From contig CANMPK010000001.1 in assembly GCA_947499725.1 (NCBI GenBank), forward strand, positions 248,001 to 312,000: DNA of 64,000 nucleotides, given 5' to 3'. Position 1 is the stretch's first letter. The number at the start of each line of letters is the position of its first letter. Positions 43,869 to 52,701 of this stretch are shown here, one piece after another. The translations under genes were made by a program, and so were the position numbers. This DNA is from an uncultured Paracoccaceae bacterium. Its GTDB lineage: Bacteria; Pseudomonadota; Alphaproteobacteria; Rhodobacterales; Rhodobacteraceae. Below the pieces are notes generated by a model, which was given only the letters and a program-made list of their open reading frames with translations, searched no databases and was not told the origin of the DNA.

Positions 43869-44945
43869 ATGTTTTACCGTGAAGCTGGGGACTTTAAGAC
43901 CTCATACCAAGCTGACAACCAGACTTTCCCGATCGCCTTTGATCGCTATCGCTACTGGTTTGTTCTGGCCGTTGCCTATCTGGTGATCCCGTTCATGATC
44001 AACGACTATTGGGCGAGCGCCATTCTGGTGCCATTCTTGATCTACTCGATTGCAGCGATCGGCCTGAACATTTTGACCGGATACGGTGGGCAGGTGAGCC
44101 TTGGAACCGGTGGTTTTATGGCAGTGGGCGCCTATGCTTGCTACAAGTTGATGACCGCCTTTCCAGATGTGAGCATCCTGATCCATGTGCTGTTGGCCGG
44201 CGGCATCACTGCCCTAGTCGGCGCGGCCTTTGGTTTGCCATCACTTCGGATCAAAGGGTTCTATTTGGCGGTTGCCACGCTTGCAGCACAGTTCTTTTTG
44301 GTCTGGTTGTTTAACAAGGTGGCGTGGTTCTACAACTATTCAGCCTCTGGTCAGATCAACGCACCTGAACGCACTGTGATTGGCATTGCCGTCACTGGAC
44401 CAAACGCCCCTGCATGGGCGCAATACATGGTCTGCTTGGTCTTTGTGACAGCAAGTGCCTTGATTGCCCGCAACCTGACGCGCGGTACGATTGGCCGCAC
44501 ATGGATGGCAATCCGCGACATGGATATTGCTGCTGAGATCATCGGGGTGAACCCGTTGAAAGCCAAACTGACTGCCTTTGCTGTTTCATCCTTCTTTGTG
44601 GGCATCTCTGGCGCGCTGTTCTTTGCGGTGTACCTCGGTGCGGTCGAAGTGGGCGAAGCCTTTGGCATCAATAAATCATTCCTCGTGCTGTTCATGGTTA
44701 TCATTGGCGGTTTGGGATCGATCTTCGGCTCTTTTGCGGGCGCAGCCTTTTTGGTGGTGCTGCCTGTGGCGCTGAAGGTTGTGGGCGGTGATTGGCTCGG
44801 GTGGCCCACTGATATGGTGGCGCATCTGCAGCTGGTGATTATTGGCCTTCTGATCATGTTCTTCTTGATCAAGGAACCGCACGGGCTCGCCCAGTTGTGG
44901 AAACTCGCGAAGGAGAAGCTACGTCTTTGGCCGTTCCCTTATTGA
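43869..44945 (+). CDS. HAAT ABC transporter permease (LivM-type)
   Basis: The second permease has 358 residues with a hydrophilic N-terminal segment of about 30 residues and eight or more membrane spans. Typical features are GLNILTGYGGQVSLGTGGFM, LPSLRIKGFYLAVATLAAQF and the coupling region RTWMAIRDMDIAAEIIGVNP, followed by GGLGSIFGSFAGAAFLVVL. It should pair with the LivH-type subunit. A short GC hairpin (CGGGG/CCCCG, 44970-44983) lies between this gene and the binding protein gene. Confidence 0.94.
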   Translation: MFYREAGDFKTSYQADNQTFPIAFDRYRYWFVLAVAYLVIPFMINDYWASAILVPFLIYSIAAIGLNILTGYGGQVSLGTGGFMAVGAYACYKLMTAFPDVSILIHVLLAGGITALVGAAFGLPSLRIKGFYLAVATLAAQFFLVWLFNKVAWFYNYSASGQINAPERTVIGIAVTGPNAPAWAQYMVCLVFVTASALIARNLTRGTIGRTWMAIRDMDIAAEIIGVNPLKAKLTAFAVSSFFVGISGALFFAVYLGAVEVGEAFGINKSFLVLFMVIIGGLGSIFGSFAGAAFLVVLPVALKVVGGDWLGWPTDMVAHLQLVIIGLLIMFFLIKEPHGLAQLWKLAKEKLRLWPFPY

Positions 44946-45021
44946 ACGGCTGAAGAGACACGACAAGACCGGGGCTTGCCCCGTTGGAGGAGACATCGGA
45001 CAACCAAGGGAGGATTTACCG

Positions 45022-46293
45022 ATGAAGATGAAGACCTTAGCTGCGCTGACCCTAACAGGCGCACTGACGGCTGGAATGGCAACTGCCGATCTGGTCATCC
45101 CAGATCTGAGCTATCGCACAGGCCCATATGCGGCTGGCGGCACACCTTTTTCAGACGGTTATCAGGACTATTTCAACCTGTTGAATGCCCGTGACGGTGG
45201 CATTGGCGGCGAAGAAATCCGCATCGTTTCGTGTGAGACTGGTTTTAACACAGAAAAGGGCGTTGAATGCTATGAAAGCACGAAGGCCGAAGGTGCTTTG
45301 GTGTACCAACCTCTGTCGACTGGCATCACCTATCAGCTGATCCCAAAAGCGACCGCTGATGGCATCCCGATCCACTCCATGGGGTATGGTCGTACGTCTG
45401 CTGAATCTGGTGAAGTCTTCAACTGGGTCTTCAACTATCCAGTGAACTACTGGGATGGCGCGAGCATCGCGATCAAATACCTGATGGATGAGAATGGAGG
45501 CTCTCTGGAAGGTAAAAAGATCGCGCTGATCTATCACAACTCTGGCTACGGCAAAGAGCCAATCCGTACTTTGGAAGTTTTGGCTGAACAGCATGGGTTC
45601 CAGTTGGACCTGCTGGCTGTAGACCATCCTGGCCAAGAGCAGAAATCCCAATGGCTTCAAATCCGCCGTACACGTCCAGATCATGTTCTGATGTGGGGCT
45701 GGGGCGTTATGAACCAAGTGGCCATTCAGGAAGCCGCAAACATCAACTATCCGATGGAAAACTTCATGGGCGTTTGGTGGTCCGGTGCGGAGATCGACGT
45801 GCTTCCAGCGGGTGCGGGCGCGAACGGCTATAAGTCTATGAACTTTAGCCCAATCAAAGCTTACCCAGTACTGGATGAGATCAAAGCCAAAGTCGAATTG
45901 GCAGGCGACGGCAGCAATGTAGGTTCCGTGATCTACAACCGTGGTGTTCTGGCAGCAATGTTGGCGGCAGAAGCCATTGCAAAAGCACAGGAAATTCATG
46001 GTGTTGCTGATATTACTCCAGCGATGATGCGGGATGGTATGGAAGCACTTTCCATCACGGACGAGCGTCTGGAAGAGCTCGGCATGGCCGGTATTTCCCC
46101 AGAGTTCTCTGTGTCTTGCCAAGACCACGGTGGCGCTGGCCAAGCGATCGTCCAGCAGTGGGATGCGTCCTCTCAGACGTGGAATGCTCTGACCGATTTC
46201 ATCTCATCAGACCAAGAGGTGATTGCGCCTTTGGTTGAAGCGGATGCGTCTGGCTTTGCGGCGGAAAACAATATCACGCCAGGTTGCCTGTAA
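45022..46293 (+). CDS. HAAT ABC transporter substrate-binding protein
   Basis: The 423-residue periplasmic protein has a signal peptide ending about residue 22 (TLTGALTAGMATADLV) and no lipobox. The mature part belongs to the type 1 periplasmic-binding fold used by Liv-type systems, with YRTGPYAAGGTPFSDGYQDY, RIVSCETGFNTEKGVECYES and the KKIALIYHNSGYGKEPI strand. Its ligand is unknown; the two ligases in the operon point to an acid. The ATG follows AGGGAGGATTTA at three bases. A strong hairpin follows the stop. Confidence 0.93.
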   Translation: MKMKTLAALTLTGALTAGMATADLVIPDLSYRTGPYAAGGTPFSDGYQDYFNLLNARDGGIGGEEIRIVSCETGFNTEKGVECYESTKAEGALVYQPLSTGITYQLIPKATADGIPIHSMGYGRTSAESGEVFNWVFNYPVNYWDGASIAIKYLMDENGGSLEGKKIALIYHNSGYGKEPIRTLEVLAEQHGFQLDLLAVDHPGQEQKSQWLQIRRTRPDHVLMWGWGVMNQVAIQEAANINYPMENFMGVWWSGAEIDVLPAGAGANGYKSMNFSPIKAYPVLDEIKAKVELAGDGSNVGSVIYNRGVLAAMLAAEAIAKAQEIHGVADITPAMMRDGMEALSITDERLEELGMAGISPEFSVSCQDHGGAGQAIVQQWDASSQTWNALTDFISSDQEVIAPLVEADASGFAAENNITPGCL

Positions 46294-46301
46294 TACCAGT
46301 T

Positions 46302-46331
46302 TGGGCGGCCTGATTTGGCCGCCCAGCTTTT
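46302..46331 (+). terminator. hairpin behind the HAAT binding protein gene
   Basis: TGGGCGGCC and GGCCGCCCA form a perfect nine-base-pair stem with a six-base loop, followed by GCTTTTC. It sits nine bases after the stop, within the operon, as in the CUT1 operon. Partial termination or mRNA stabilisation is likely. Confidence 0.8.
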
Positions 46332-46394
46332 CAGATTTTACATCGCTTTGACCGCGCCAAAGAGCGTGAAGAGCGTTAGATAGGACACGTAGAC

Positions 46395-47222
46395 ATGCTT
46401 GATGCTGCGGAGAGCAAAACAGACACCTTGTTAGAGGTGAACAATATCGAGGTGATCTATAATCACGTGATCCTCGTGCTAAAGGGCGTATCCCTTAGCG
46501 TGCCACAAGGCGGGATCACCGCATTGTTGGGCGGCAATGGGGCAGGGAAGACCACGACCCTTAAGGCGATTTCCAACCTTTTGCACTCTGAACGGGGCGA
46601 GGTCACCAAAGGCTCGATCTCTTATCGTGGCACAGAGGTGCAGGAGTTGGACCCAGAAGCTCTGGTGAAAAGGGGCGTTATTCAGGTGATGGAAGGCCGT
46701 CACTGCTTTGAACACCTCACGGTCGAAGAAAACCTGATGACAGGGGCCTACACACGTACGGATGGCGCTGCGGCCGTCGCGCGCGACCTAGAGATGGTCT
46801 ATGACTATTTCCCACGTCTCAAAACCCGTCGCAGTAGTCAGGCCGGCTATACCTCGGGCGGAGAGCAGCAGATGTGCGCCATTGGCCGCGCATTGATGTC
46901 ACGTCCTGAGATGATCCTTTTGGATGAACCCTCTATGGGGCTTGCGCCACAGCTGGTGGAAGAGATTTTTGAGATCGTCAAAAGCCTGAATGAAAAAGAA
47001 GGCGTGTCGTTCTTGTTGGCGGAACAAAACACCAATGTCGCCCTGCGCTATGCGCACCAAGGCTATATTTTGGAATCTGGCCGTATCGTTATGGAAGGCC
47101 CTGCGGCTGAATTGCGCGAAAACCCAGATGTGAAAGAATTCTATCTTGGCATGTCCGAGGAAGGCCGAAAGTCTTTCCGTGACGTGCGAAGTTACCGCCG
47201 CCGCAAGAGGTGGCTGGCATAA
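46395..47222 (+). CDS. HAAT ABC transporter ATP-binding protein (LivF-type)
   Basis: The 275-residue ATPase has Walker A GGNGAGKTTTLKAIS, a LivF-like signature YTSGGEQQMCAIGRALMSRP, Walker B MILLDEPSMGLAP and the late LLAEQNTNVALRYAHQGYIL segment, in which the usual switch histidine is replaced as in other LivF proteins. It partners the LivG-type ATPase. A basic tail of about 20 residues (SFRDVRSYRRRKRW) extends beyond the family core. Its stop overlaps the next start by one base. Confidence 0.93.
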   Translation: MLDAAESKTDTLLEVNNIEVIYNHVILVLKGVSLSVPQGGITALLGGNGAGKTTTLKAISNLLHSERGEVTKGSISYRGTEVQELDPEALVKRGVIQVMEGRHCFEHLTVEENLMTGAYTRTDGAAAVARDLEMVYDYFPRLKTRRSSQAGYTSGGEQQMCAIGRALMSRPEMILLDEPSMGLAPQLVEEIFEIVKSLNEKEGVSFLLAEQNTNVALRYAHQGYILESGRIVMEGPAAELRENPDVKEFYLGMSEEGRKSFRDVRSYRRRKRWLA

Positions 47223-48379
47223 TGACGGTTGTATATCACTCCCAACTCTCATCAGATGCACGCGAGGCGCAGCAATTGGAAAAATTGCAAACCCTTGCGG
47301 GCCCTGATGTACCGATCAGCAGCTTGTCCGATGTGACCAAGCTGCCCGTCACCCGCAAGGATGCCCTTTTGCAATCGCAGGCGGATAATCCGCCCTTTGG
47401 ATTGCTGAAACCCAAAGGGATGTCGCATATTTTCCAATCGCCGGGGCCAATTTACGAGCCTGGGTTTGACAGCGACGATCCTTGGCGATTTGGGCGTTTC
47501 TTGTCGGCCATTGGCGTTGGTGCGGATGATGTGGTGCAAAATACGTTTGCCTATCATTTCACGCCCGCTGGCGCGATGTTTGAAAGTGCGGCACGCGCTG
47601 CAAAGGCCGTTGTTTTCCCAGCAGGGCCTGGCAACTCAAGACAGCAGGCGCAGGTGGCTTCGGTGATTGGCACGACTGTCTATGCGGGTACGCCGGACTT
47701 CTTGCAGATCATTTTGCAAAAGGCGGACGAAGAAGGGTTTGACCTGTCCGCACTGAAACATGCGGCGGTCAGCGCAGGGCCATTGTTCCCGCAGCTGCGT
47801 CAAGCCTATGCGGATCGTGGTATTTCGTGTCGTCAGTGCTATGGCACGGCTGATGTTGGTTTGATCGCTTATGAAGCGGCTGAAATGACCGACGGTATGT
47901 TCGTGGATGACGACATTTTGCTGGAGATCGTGTCTCCAGGCACAGGCGAACCTGTGGCGGCTGGTGAAATCGGTGAGGTTGTGGTGACGGTTCTCAGTGG
48001 AGCCCATCCGATGGCACGGTTCTCGGTCGGGGATTTGAGTGCGATTGTGCCGTCTAACGGAGATGCACAGCCTCGGATCGTTGGTTGGCGCGGGCGTGCG
48101 GATCAGGCCGCCAAAGTGCGCGGCATGTTTATTCGCCCAGAGCAGGTGTCCGACTTGGTAAAGCGCCATGATGGGATCAACCGTGCGCGTGTCGAAGTGT
48201 CGACAGATGGCATGGCGGATCAGATCTTGGTGAAGCTGGAAAGCGCTTCAGGAAAAGCGGAAGACTTTTCCGCATTGGTACAAGAAACGTTGAAGCTCAA
48301 GGCGCAGATATCTGTTGTGGCGCAGGGTGAATTGCCGCGTGATGGCGTGTTGGTGTCTGATCTTCGCCCGACCGAATAA
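47222..48379 (+). CDS. PaaK-like phenylacetate-CoA ligase family protein, degenerate ATP loop
   Basis: The 385-residue protein aligns with phenylacetate/aryl-CoA ligases (GFDSDDPWRFGRFLSAIGV, FHFTP-type QNTFAYHFTPAGAMFE, CYGTADVGLIAYE, and WRGRADQAAKVRGMFIRPEQ). The adenylate-binding P-loop, normally SSGTTGxP, reads FQSPGPIYEPGFD, so the loop serine/threonine/glycine set is largely lost. It may be a CoA-transfer or binding protein rather than a full ligase, or use the loop differently. It is last in the HAAT operon, directly after the LivF-type gene. The start is ATG 47222; an in-frame start four codons upstream is less likely. Confidence 0.85.
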   Translation: MTVVYHSQLSSDAREAQQLEKLQTLAGPDVPISSLSDVTKLPVTRKDALLQSQADNPPFGLLKPKGMSHIFQSPGPIYEPGFDSDDPWRFGRFLSAIGVGADDVVQNTFAYHFTPAGAMFESAARAAKAVVFPAGPGNSRQQAQVASVIGTTVYAGTPDFLQIILQKADEEGFDLSALKHAAVSAGPLFPQLRQAYADRGISCRQCYGTADVGLIAYEAAEMTDGMFVDDDILLEIVSPGTGEPVAAGEIGEVVVTVLSGAHPMARFSVGDLSAIVPSNGDAQPRIVGWRGRADQAAKVRGMFIRPEQVSDLVKRHDGINRARVEVSTDGMADQILVKLESASGKAEDFSALVQETLKLKAQISVVAQGELPRDGVLVSDLRPTE

Positions 48380-48409
48380 AGAAAAACCTATTGGTCTGAT
48401 CCTGTGGTC

Positions 48410-49345
48410 TTATCCCAGCAGGATCAGCCAGACCGAAATCGACAGAACAGACAGGCCTGTGGCCAGCAAAACCGACGACGCCGCAACACGCATTGCGCGC
48501 CCATAGAGTGTTGCGAACATATAGGTGTTTATTCCTGGGGCAACAGCGGCACTTAAGACGGCTGCGCGCATATAAAGCTCTGGAAGGCCGATCCAGTGGG
48601 CCACAACATAGGTCATCGCGGGCTGCACAATGATAGACAGTACAGATACATAGAGAATGGTTTTTGTGTCACCCTCTGGTTTGTAGCGGCGCAGCACGCC
48701 TCCGATGGCAAAAAGCGCAACAGGCAAAGCGGTGCGCGCCAAAAGGTCCATGCTGTCTCCAAGTGCGTTTGGAACGGGAATGCCAGCCAAATTCACAAAC
48801 AACCCCAAGGAAATCGCCAAAACCAATAGGTTGCTGAACATGCCTTTCAGGATATTGCGCAGCGCTTTGCTCAGCGTGCGGCCACCTTGGCGCGCGCGCA
48901 CCATCTCCATCACTGAAATGCCGGTCCCATAACAGAGCAGCGAATGCACAGAGATAATAGCGAAGTTCGCGTTAAGCGCTTCGGCCCCGTAGGCGCGTTC
49001 GGTGATGGGGACGCCAATGAACAGTTGGTTGGAAAAGAAGGCACAAAAACCGATCACAACACAGTCTTGCCAATCCCGTTTAAAGAACAGGCGCGCGCCG
49101 ATGAAACCCATCCAGAAACAGACAAGCGCGGGCCCGTAATAGGTGATCAGCAGATCAACCGAGAAGTGTTGGTGCAAATCCAATGTTGAAATGGCGCGAA
49201 ACAGCAGTGCTGGTACAGCAAAGTTCAAGGCGAATTTCATTAAGGCATCGACATGGGTGTCGTTGATGATCTCGCGCCAGCATGCAAGGTAACCCAACCC
49301 GACAATGATAAAGACGGGCAGTACGATGTTAAAAATGTCAGCCAT
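48410..49345 (-). CDS. AEC family transporter
   Basis: The 311-residue membrane protein belongs to the auxin-efflux-carrier-like AEC family, with about ten membrane spans in two five-helix halves. Visible features are VLPVFIIVGLGYLACWREII at the N-terminus, FALNFAVPALLFRAIST, and in the second half ALPVALFAIGGVLRRYKPEG and SAAVAPGINTYMFATLYGRA. Members export or exchange organic acids such as malate or auxin-like acids; the substrate here is unknown. It starts two bases after the MBL hydrolase stop and ends the minus-strand chain. Confidence 0.9.
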   Translation of the reverse strand: MADIFNIVLPVFIIVGLGYLACWREIINDTHVDALMKFALNFAVPALLFRAISTLDLHQHFSVDLLITYYGPALVCFWMGFIGARLFFKRDWQDCVVIGFCAFFSNQLFIGVPITERAYGAEALNANFAIISVHSLLCYGTGISVMEMVRARQGGRTLSKALRNILKGMFSNLLVLAISLGLFVNLAGIPVPNALGDSMDLLARTALPVALFAIGGVLRRYKPEGDTKTILYVSVLSIIVQPAMTYVVAHWIGLPELYMRAAVLSAAVAPGINTYMFATLYGRAMRVAASSVLLATGLSVLSISVWLILLG

Positions 49346-49347
49346 AT

Positions 49348-50148
49348 TTATATCGCGTACGACAGCTTCAACCCATCAAAAGCGGGTTGAATATGCGGAG
49401 GAGTTTCCTTTGTGAGTGTTTCATAGTCCAGATCGATATGCAGGTTGGTTAGTACAGCCTGCTTCGGCGCAATGCGCTCGATCCATTCTAGGGTTTTATC
49501 TAGATGCAAATGGCTCGGATGCGGTGCGCGTCGCAGAGCATCGATGATCCAGCAGTCTAGGCCGTTCAGTTTCGGGACAATCTCCTCCGGTATGTCCGAA
49601 ACATCTGGCATGTATAGAACGTTATTCACGCGAAAGCCCAAAGCATCGATTGTGCCATGGGGCACTTTCAATGGGCTGAAGTGAATGTCACCGCCTGCGC
49701 CGGAAACTGTTGCGCCATCGTTGATGGCATTCAGCTCCAGAATTGGCGGGTAGGGCGAGCCGTCTGGTTGCACGAAGGCATAGCCAAAACGAGACAGCAA
49801 CGCGTCTTGTGTTGGACCGTCTGCCCAAACGGGCACACGCTCGCGCATGTTGAAGACGATCATGCGCAGATCGTCGATGCCGTGCACATGGTCCGCATGG
49901 GCATGGGTGAAGATCACCCCGTCCAAACGGCCAATCTCTTCGCGCAAAAGTTGCTCTCGCATATCAGGCGATGTGTCCACCAAAACGGTGGTTGTGCCCT
50001 GTGCGGATGTGCGTTCAACCAGCATGGAACAGCGTGTGCGGCGGTTCTTTGGATTGCTTGGGTCACATTCCCCCCAATGCCCGCCAATCCGCGGGACACC
50101 GCCTGAGCTGCCACAGCCCAGAATGGTGAATGTAAGAGTATCGCTCAT
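49348..50148 (-). CDS. MBL fold metallo-hydrolase (PhnP-like)
   Basis: The 266-residue protein has the metal-binding motif HAHADHVHG (residues about 81-89) in a metallo-beta-lactamase fold, plus TILGCGSSGGVPRIGGHWGE at the N-terminus and a further histidine in LKVPHGTIDALGFRVNN. It resembles the PhnP group of phosphodiesterases that act on small cyclic phosphates. Outside a phosphonate operon its natural substrate is not known. It overlaps tatD by four bases. Confidence 0.92.
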   Translation of the reverse strand: MSDTLTFTILGCGSSGGVPRIGGHWGECDPSNPKNRRTRCSMLVERTSAQGTTTVLVDTSPDMREQLLREEIGRLDGVIFTHAHADHVHGIDDLRMIVFNMRERVPVWADGPTQDALLSRFGYAFVQPDGSPYPPILELNAINDGATVSGAGGDIHFSPLKVPHGTIDALGFRVNNVLYMPDVSDIPEEIVPKLNGLDCWIIDALRRAPHPSHLHLDKTLEWIERIAPKQAVLTNLHIDLDYETLTKETPPHIQPAFDGLKLSYAI

Positions 50149-50945
50149 GCAGCCTCTGACTTTAGAACGGCTTTTGTGAACAGGCGTTCGAAATTAGATT
50201 GGGTCTGGGCTGCGAAATCTGCGTAGTCCATTCCAAAGACCTCTGCGCCCACTTGTGCGGTATGGGCCGTATATGCTGGCTCGTTGCGTTTGCCGCGATA
50301 AGGCGTTGGTGCAAGGTAAGGCGCATCTGTTTCCACAAGCACGCGATCCACTGGCGTGGCAGCGAAGATATCGCGGACCTCTTGGCTTTTCTTGAAGGTC
50401 GCGATGCCGGACATCGATAGGTAGAATCCAAGGTCTACACAGGCTTTGGCCAGTTCTGGACCAGAGCAATAGCAATGCATCACGCAGGAATAAGCGCCGT
50501 TGACATATTCTGACGACAGGATTTGCGCCATATCTTCATCTGCGGCGCGGGCATGAATAATCAAAGGCAGGCCCGTTTGGCGCGCGGCTTCGATATGCGC
50601 CAGAAGTGATTGCTTCTGAATTTCGGCGCTGTCGGCGGTGTAGTGGTAATCCAAGCCGCTTTCGCCAATGCCAACAAATTTCGGATGCGCTGCCAGTTTC
50701 ACCAATTCCTCAACCGAGACCAATGGCTCATCAGCCGCGCTCATCGGATGAGTGCCAGCCGCATAAAACACAGGCGCGTATTTCTCAGCGATTGCACGGA
50801 CTTGCGGCTCTTGGCGCAGCTTGGTGCAGATGGTGACCATGCGCGTGACACCCGCTTCGGCGGCGCGGGCAATCACATCATCCAGCTCTCCTTCGAAGTC
50901 AGGGAAATCAAGGTGGCAATGGCTGTCGGTAATCTGTGCTGTCAC
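50145..50945 (-). CDS. tatD: TatD family metal-dependent hydrolase
   Basis: TatD-family proteins are metal-dependent nucleases. The 266-residue TIM barrel has the metal motifs ITDSHCHLDFPDFEG, GESGLDYHY, HCYCSG and VETDAPYLAPTPYRGKRNEP. The GTG at 50945 is chosen because it lies two bases after the holB stop and gives the family N-terminus (VTAQITDSHCHLDF); an upstream ATG at 50984 lies inside holB and adds residues without family support. It sits between holB and an MBL hydrolase, the usual order in this group. Confidence 0.93.
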   Translation of the reverse strand: MTAQITDSHCHLDFPDFEGELDDVIARAAEAGVTRMVTICTKLRQEPQVRAIAEKYAPVFYAAGTHPMSAADEPLVSVEELVKLAAHPKFVGIGESGLDYHYTADSAEIQKQSLLAHIEAARQTGLPLIIHARAADEDMAQILSSEYVNGAYSCVMHCYCSGPELAKACVDLGFYLSMSGIATFKKSQEVRDIFAATPVDRVLVETDAPYLAPTPYRGKRNEPAYTAHTAQVGAEVFGMDYADFAAQTQSNFERLFTKAVLKSEAA

Positions 50946-50947
50946 GG

Positions 50948-52075
50948 TTAGCGGCCTAGCTGAGCTGTTTCTTGGATCTTCCAAACCGTATCCAGCACCA
51001 AGGCGGCAGGGTCAAGGTTAACCGACTGACCATGACGGCTGCGCGAAGTGATTTCAGCCGCGATCTCGGCCCATTTGCGCGTTTTATAGGCGTTGGGGGC
51101 AAGGCGCAGGAACAGATCGCCTTCGCCTTGTGCTGCTTCAATCAAAGGTGGCTGACCCGTCGCGCCGGTACGCGCTAGACGCATTAGGAACAGATCGATT
51201 AGGTTCAGCAGCAGTTCAAATTGTTCCGCAGCCCCACGCGCGGCGGCGATCTCGGCCAGTTTCAATGCCTTGGGGCGATCAATCTGCGGCAGGCCCGCGA
51301 AAAGATCCACAAGGCCGGCATAGATCGTCATGCCGCCCAGTTGCGACAAGCGGATCGCTTCGCCGACAGAACCAGCAGACAATTCCGCCATCGCCGCAGA
51401 GGCATCCGCCTCTACTTCGGCCTGCGCGAGCGCATTGGACATGTCGTCTGGCCCCAAAGGCGCAAAGCGCAACTCGCGGCAGCGCGATCGAATGGTTGGC
51501 AACAGGCGAGAGGGTTGATGCGAAATGAGTAGGATGATTGTATCCGCAGGCGGCTCTTCAAGCAGCTTCAGCAAGGCATTCGCGGCGCTGACGTTCATTT
51601 CATCTGCGCTATCCACGATGACAACCCGACGGCCCCCATCGGCCGAGGACAGCGCAAAGAAATTCTTCAGCCTGCGCACCTCATCCACAGTGATCTGCGA
51701 CTTTAGCTTTTTGGTTTTCTCATCATAGGGGCGACGTACAGCAAACAACCCCGGCTCAGATCCAGCCGCAATGCGGCGCGCCACTGGGTGTTCTGGATCA
51801 ATGTGCAAGGACTGCGCCGCCATCGGCGCATCGCTAAACATGCCGCCATCATCTTTTGGCGTGGCCAATAGAAACCGAGCGATTTGCCATGCCATAGTGG
51901 CTTTGCCCACGCCTTTTGGCCCAGTCAGCAACCAGCCGTGGTGCAAACGATCAGCGTTGAAAGCTTCTAGAAACCCGGCTTGTGCGGCGTCTTGACCGTA
52001 GATTGTCCGCGTATCTCGCGGGTGCGGAGCGCCTTCAATGCGGTCTGGTTCTGGCAGGTCGTCTTCACCGCTCAT
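50948..52075 (-). CDS. holB: DNA polymerase III delta-prime subunit
   Basis: The clamp-loader subunit has 375 residues. Its N-terminal AAA+ domain has the P-loop segment GWLLTGPKGVGKATMAWQIA, the DEAD-like RRVVIVDSADEMNVSAANAL motif, and the arginine-finger SRC motif (TIRSRCRELRF). The C-terminal helical collar follows (about 235-375). The start overlaps the tmk stop by four bases. Confidence 0.95.
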   Translation of the reverse strand: MSGEDDLPEPDRIEGAPHPRDTRTIYGQDAAQAGFLEAFNADRLHHGWLLTGPKGVGKATMAWQIARFLLATPKDDGGMFSDAPMAAQSLHIDPEHPVARRIAAGSEPGLFAVRRPYDEKTKKLKSQITVDEVRRLKNFFALSSADGGRRVVIVDSADEMNVSAANALLKLLEEPPADTIILLISHQPSRLLPTIRSRCRELRFAPLGPDDMSNALAQAEVEADASAAMAELSAGSVGEAIRLSQLGGMTIYAGLVDLFAGLPQIDRPKALKLAEIAAARGAAEQFELLLNLIDLFLMRLARTGATGQPPLIEAAQGEGDLFLRLAPNAYKTRKWAEIAAEITSRSRHGQSVNLDPAALVLDTVWKIQETAQLGR

Positions 52076-52701
52076 GAGAGGTAATCCGACACAGCCAGCT
52101 GAATGTCATGCGCGACATCTTCAATGGCTTGGCCGCCATCAATGATGCGAAACCGGTTTTTATACTGTTGGGCAAGGTCCAGAAATCCATGGCGCATTTT
52201 GACTTGCAGCTCTTGGCCGAAATCTTCAAACCGCTCTTCCGCCGTCTGACGCCCTTTGGCGCGGGAGAGACCGGTTTGTGGGTCCATATCGATCAGAATG
52301 GTCAGGTCCGGCTCGCGCTGGATCATCAGGTTGTGCAGCTTATCGACTTTTTCGCGCAAATCACCACGCGACAGTCCTTGGTACATACGTGTGCTATCCA
52401 CGAAGCGATCGCAGATCACGATTTTACCCTCTGCGAGGGCCGGTTCAATCGTGCGCTCCAAATGATCGCGGCGCGCAGCAGTAAAGAGCAACAGCTCTGT
52501 TTCAGCGGACCAACGATCTGGATCGCCTTCCAACACAAGGCTACGGATCTCTTCCGCCCCAACCGAACCGCCGGGTTCGCGCGTTAAGATCACATTGCGT
52601 CCCAAGGACGTCAGGTAGTCCACAAGCAATCGGGTCTGAGTTGATTTCCCAGACCCGTCGATACCTTCAAATGTAATGAATACGCCGTTCTGAGCGGTCA
52701 C
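52072..52701 (-). CDS. tmk: thymidylate kinase
   Basis: Tmk phosphorylates dTMP to dTDP. The 209-residue protein has the P-loop ITFEGIDGSGKSTQTRLL, the REPGGSVGAEEIR segment, the DR motif CDRFVDSTRMYQGLSRG, and the lid DPQTGLSRAKGR. It overlaps dacC by four bases and holB by four bases, in a conserved replication and envelope chain. Confidence 0.97.
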   Translation of the reverse strand: MTAQNGVFITFEGIDGSGKSTQTRLLVDYLTSLGRNVILTREPGGSVGAEEIRSLVLEGDPDRWSAETELLLFTAARRDHLERTIEPALAEGKIVICDRFVDSTRMYQGLSRGDLREKVDKLHNLMIQREPDLTILIDMDPQTGLSRAKGRQTAEERFEDFGQELQVKMRHGFLDLAQQYKNRFRIIDGGQAIEDVAHDIQLAVSDYLS

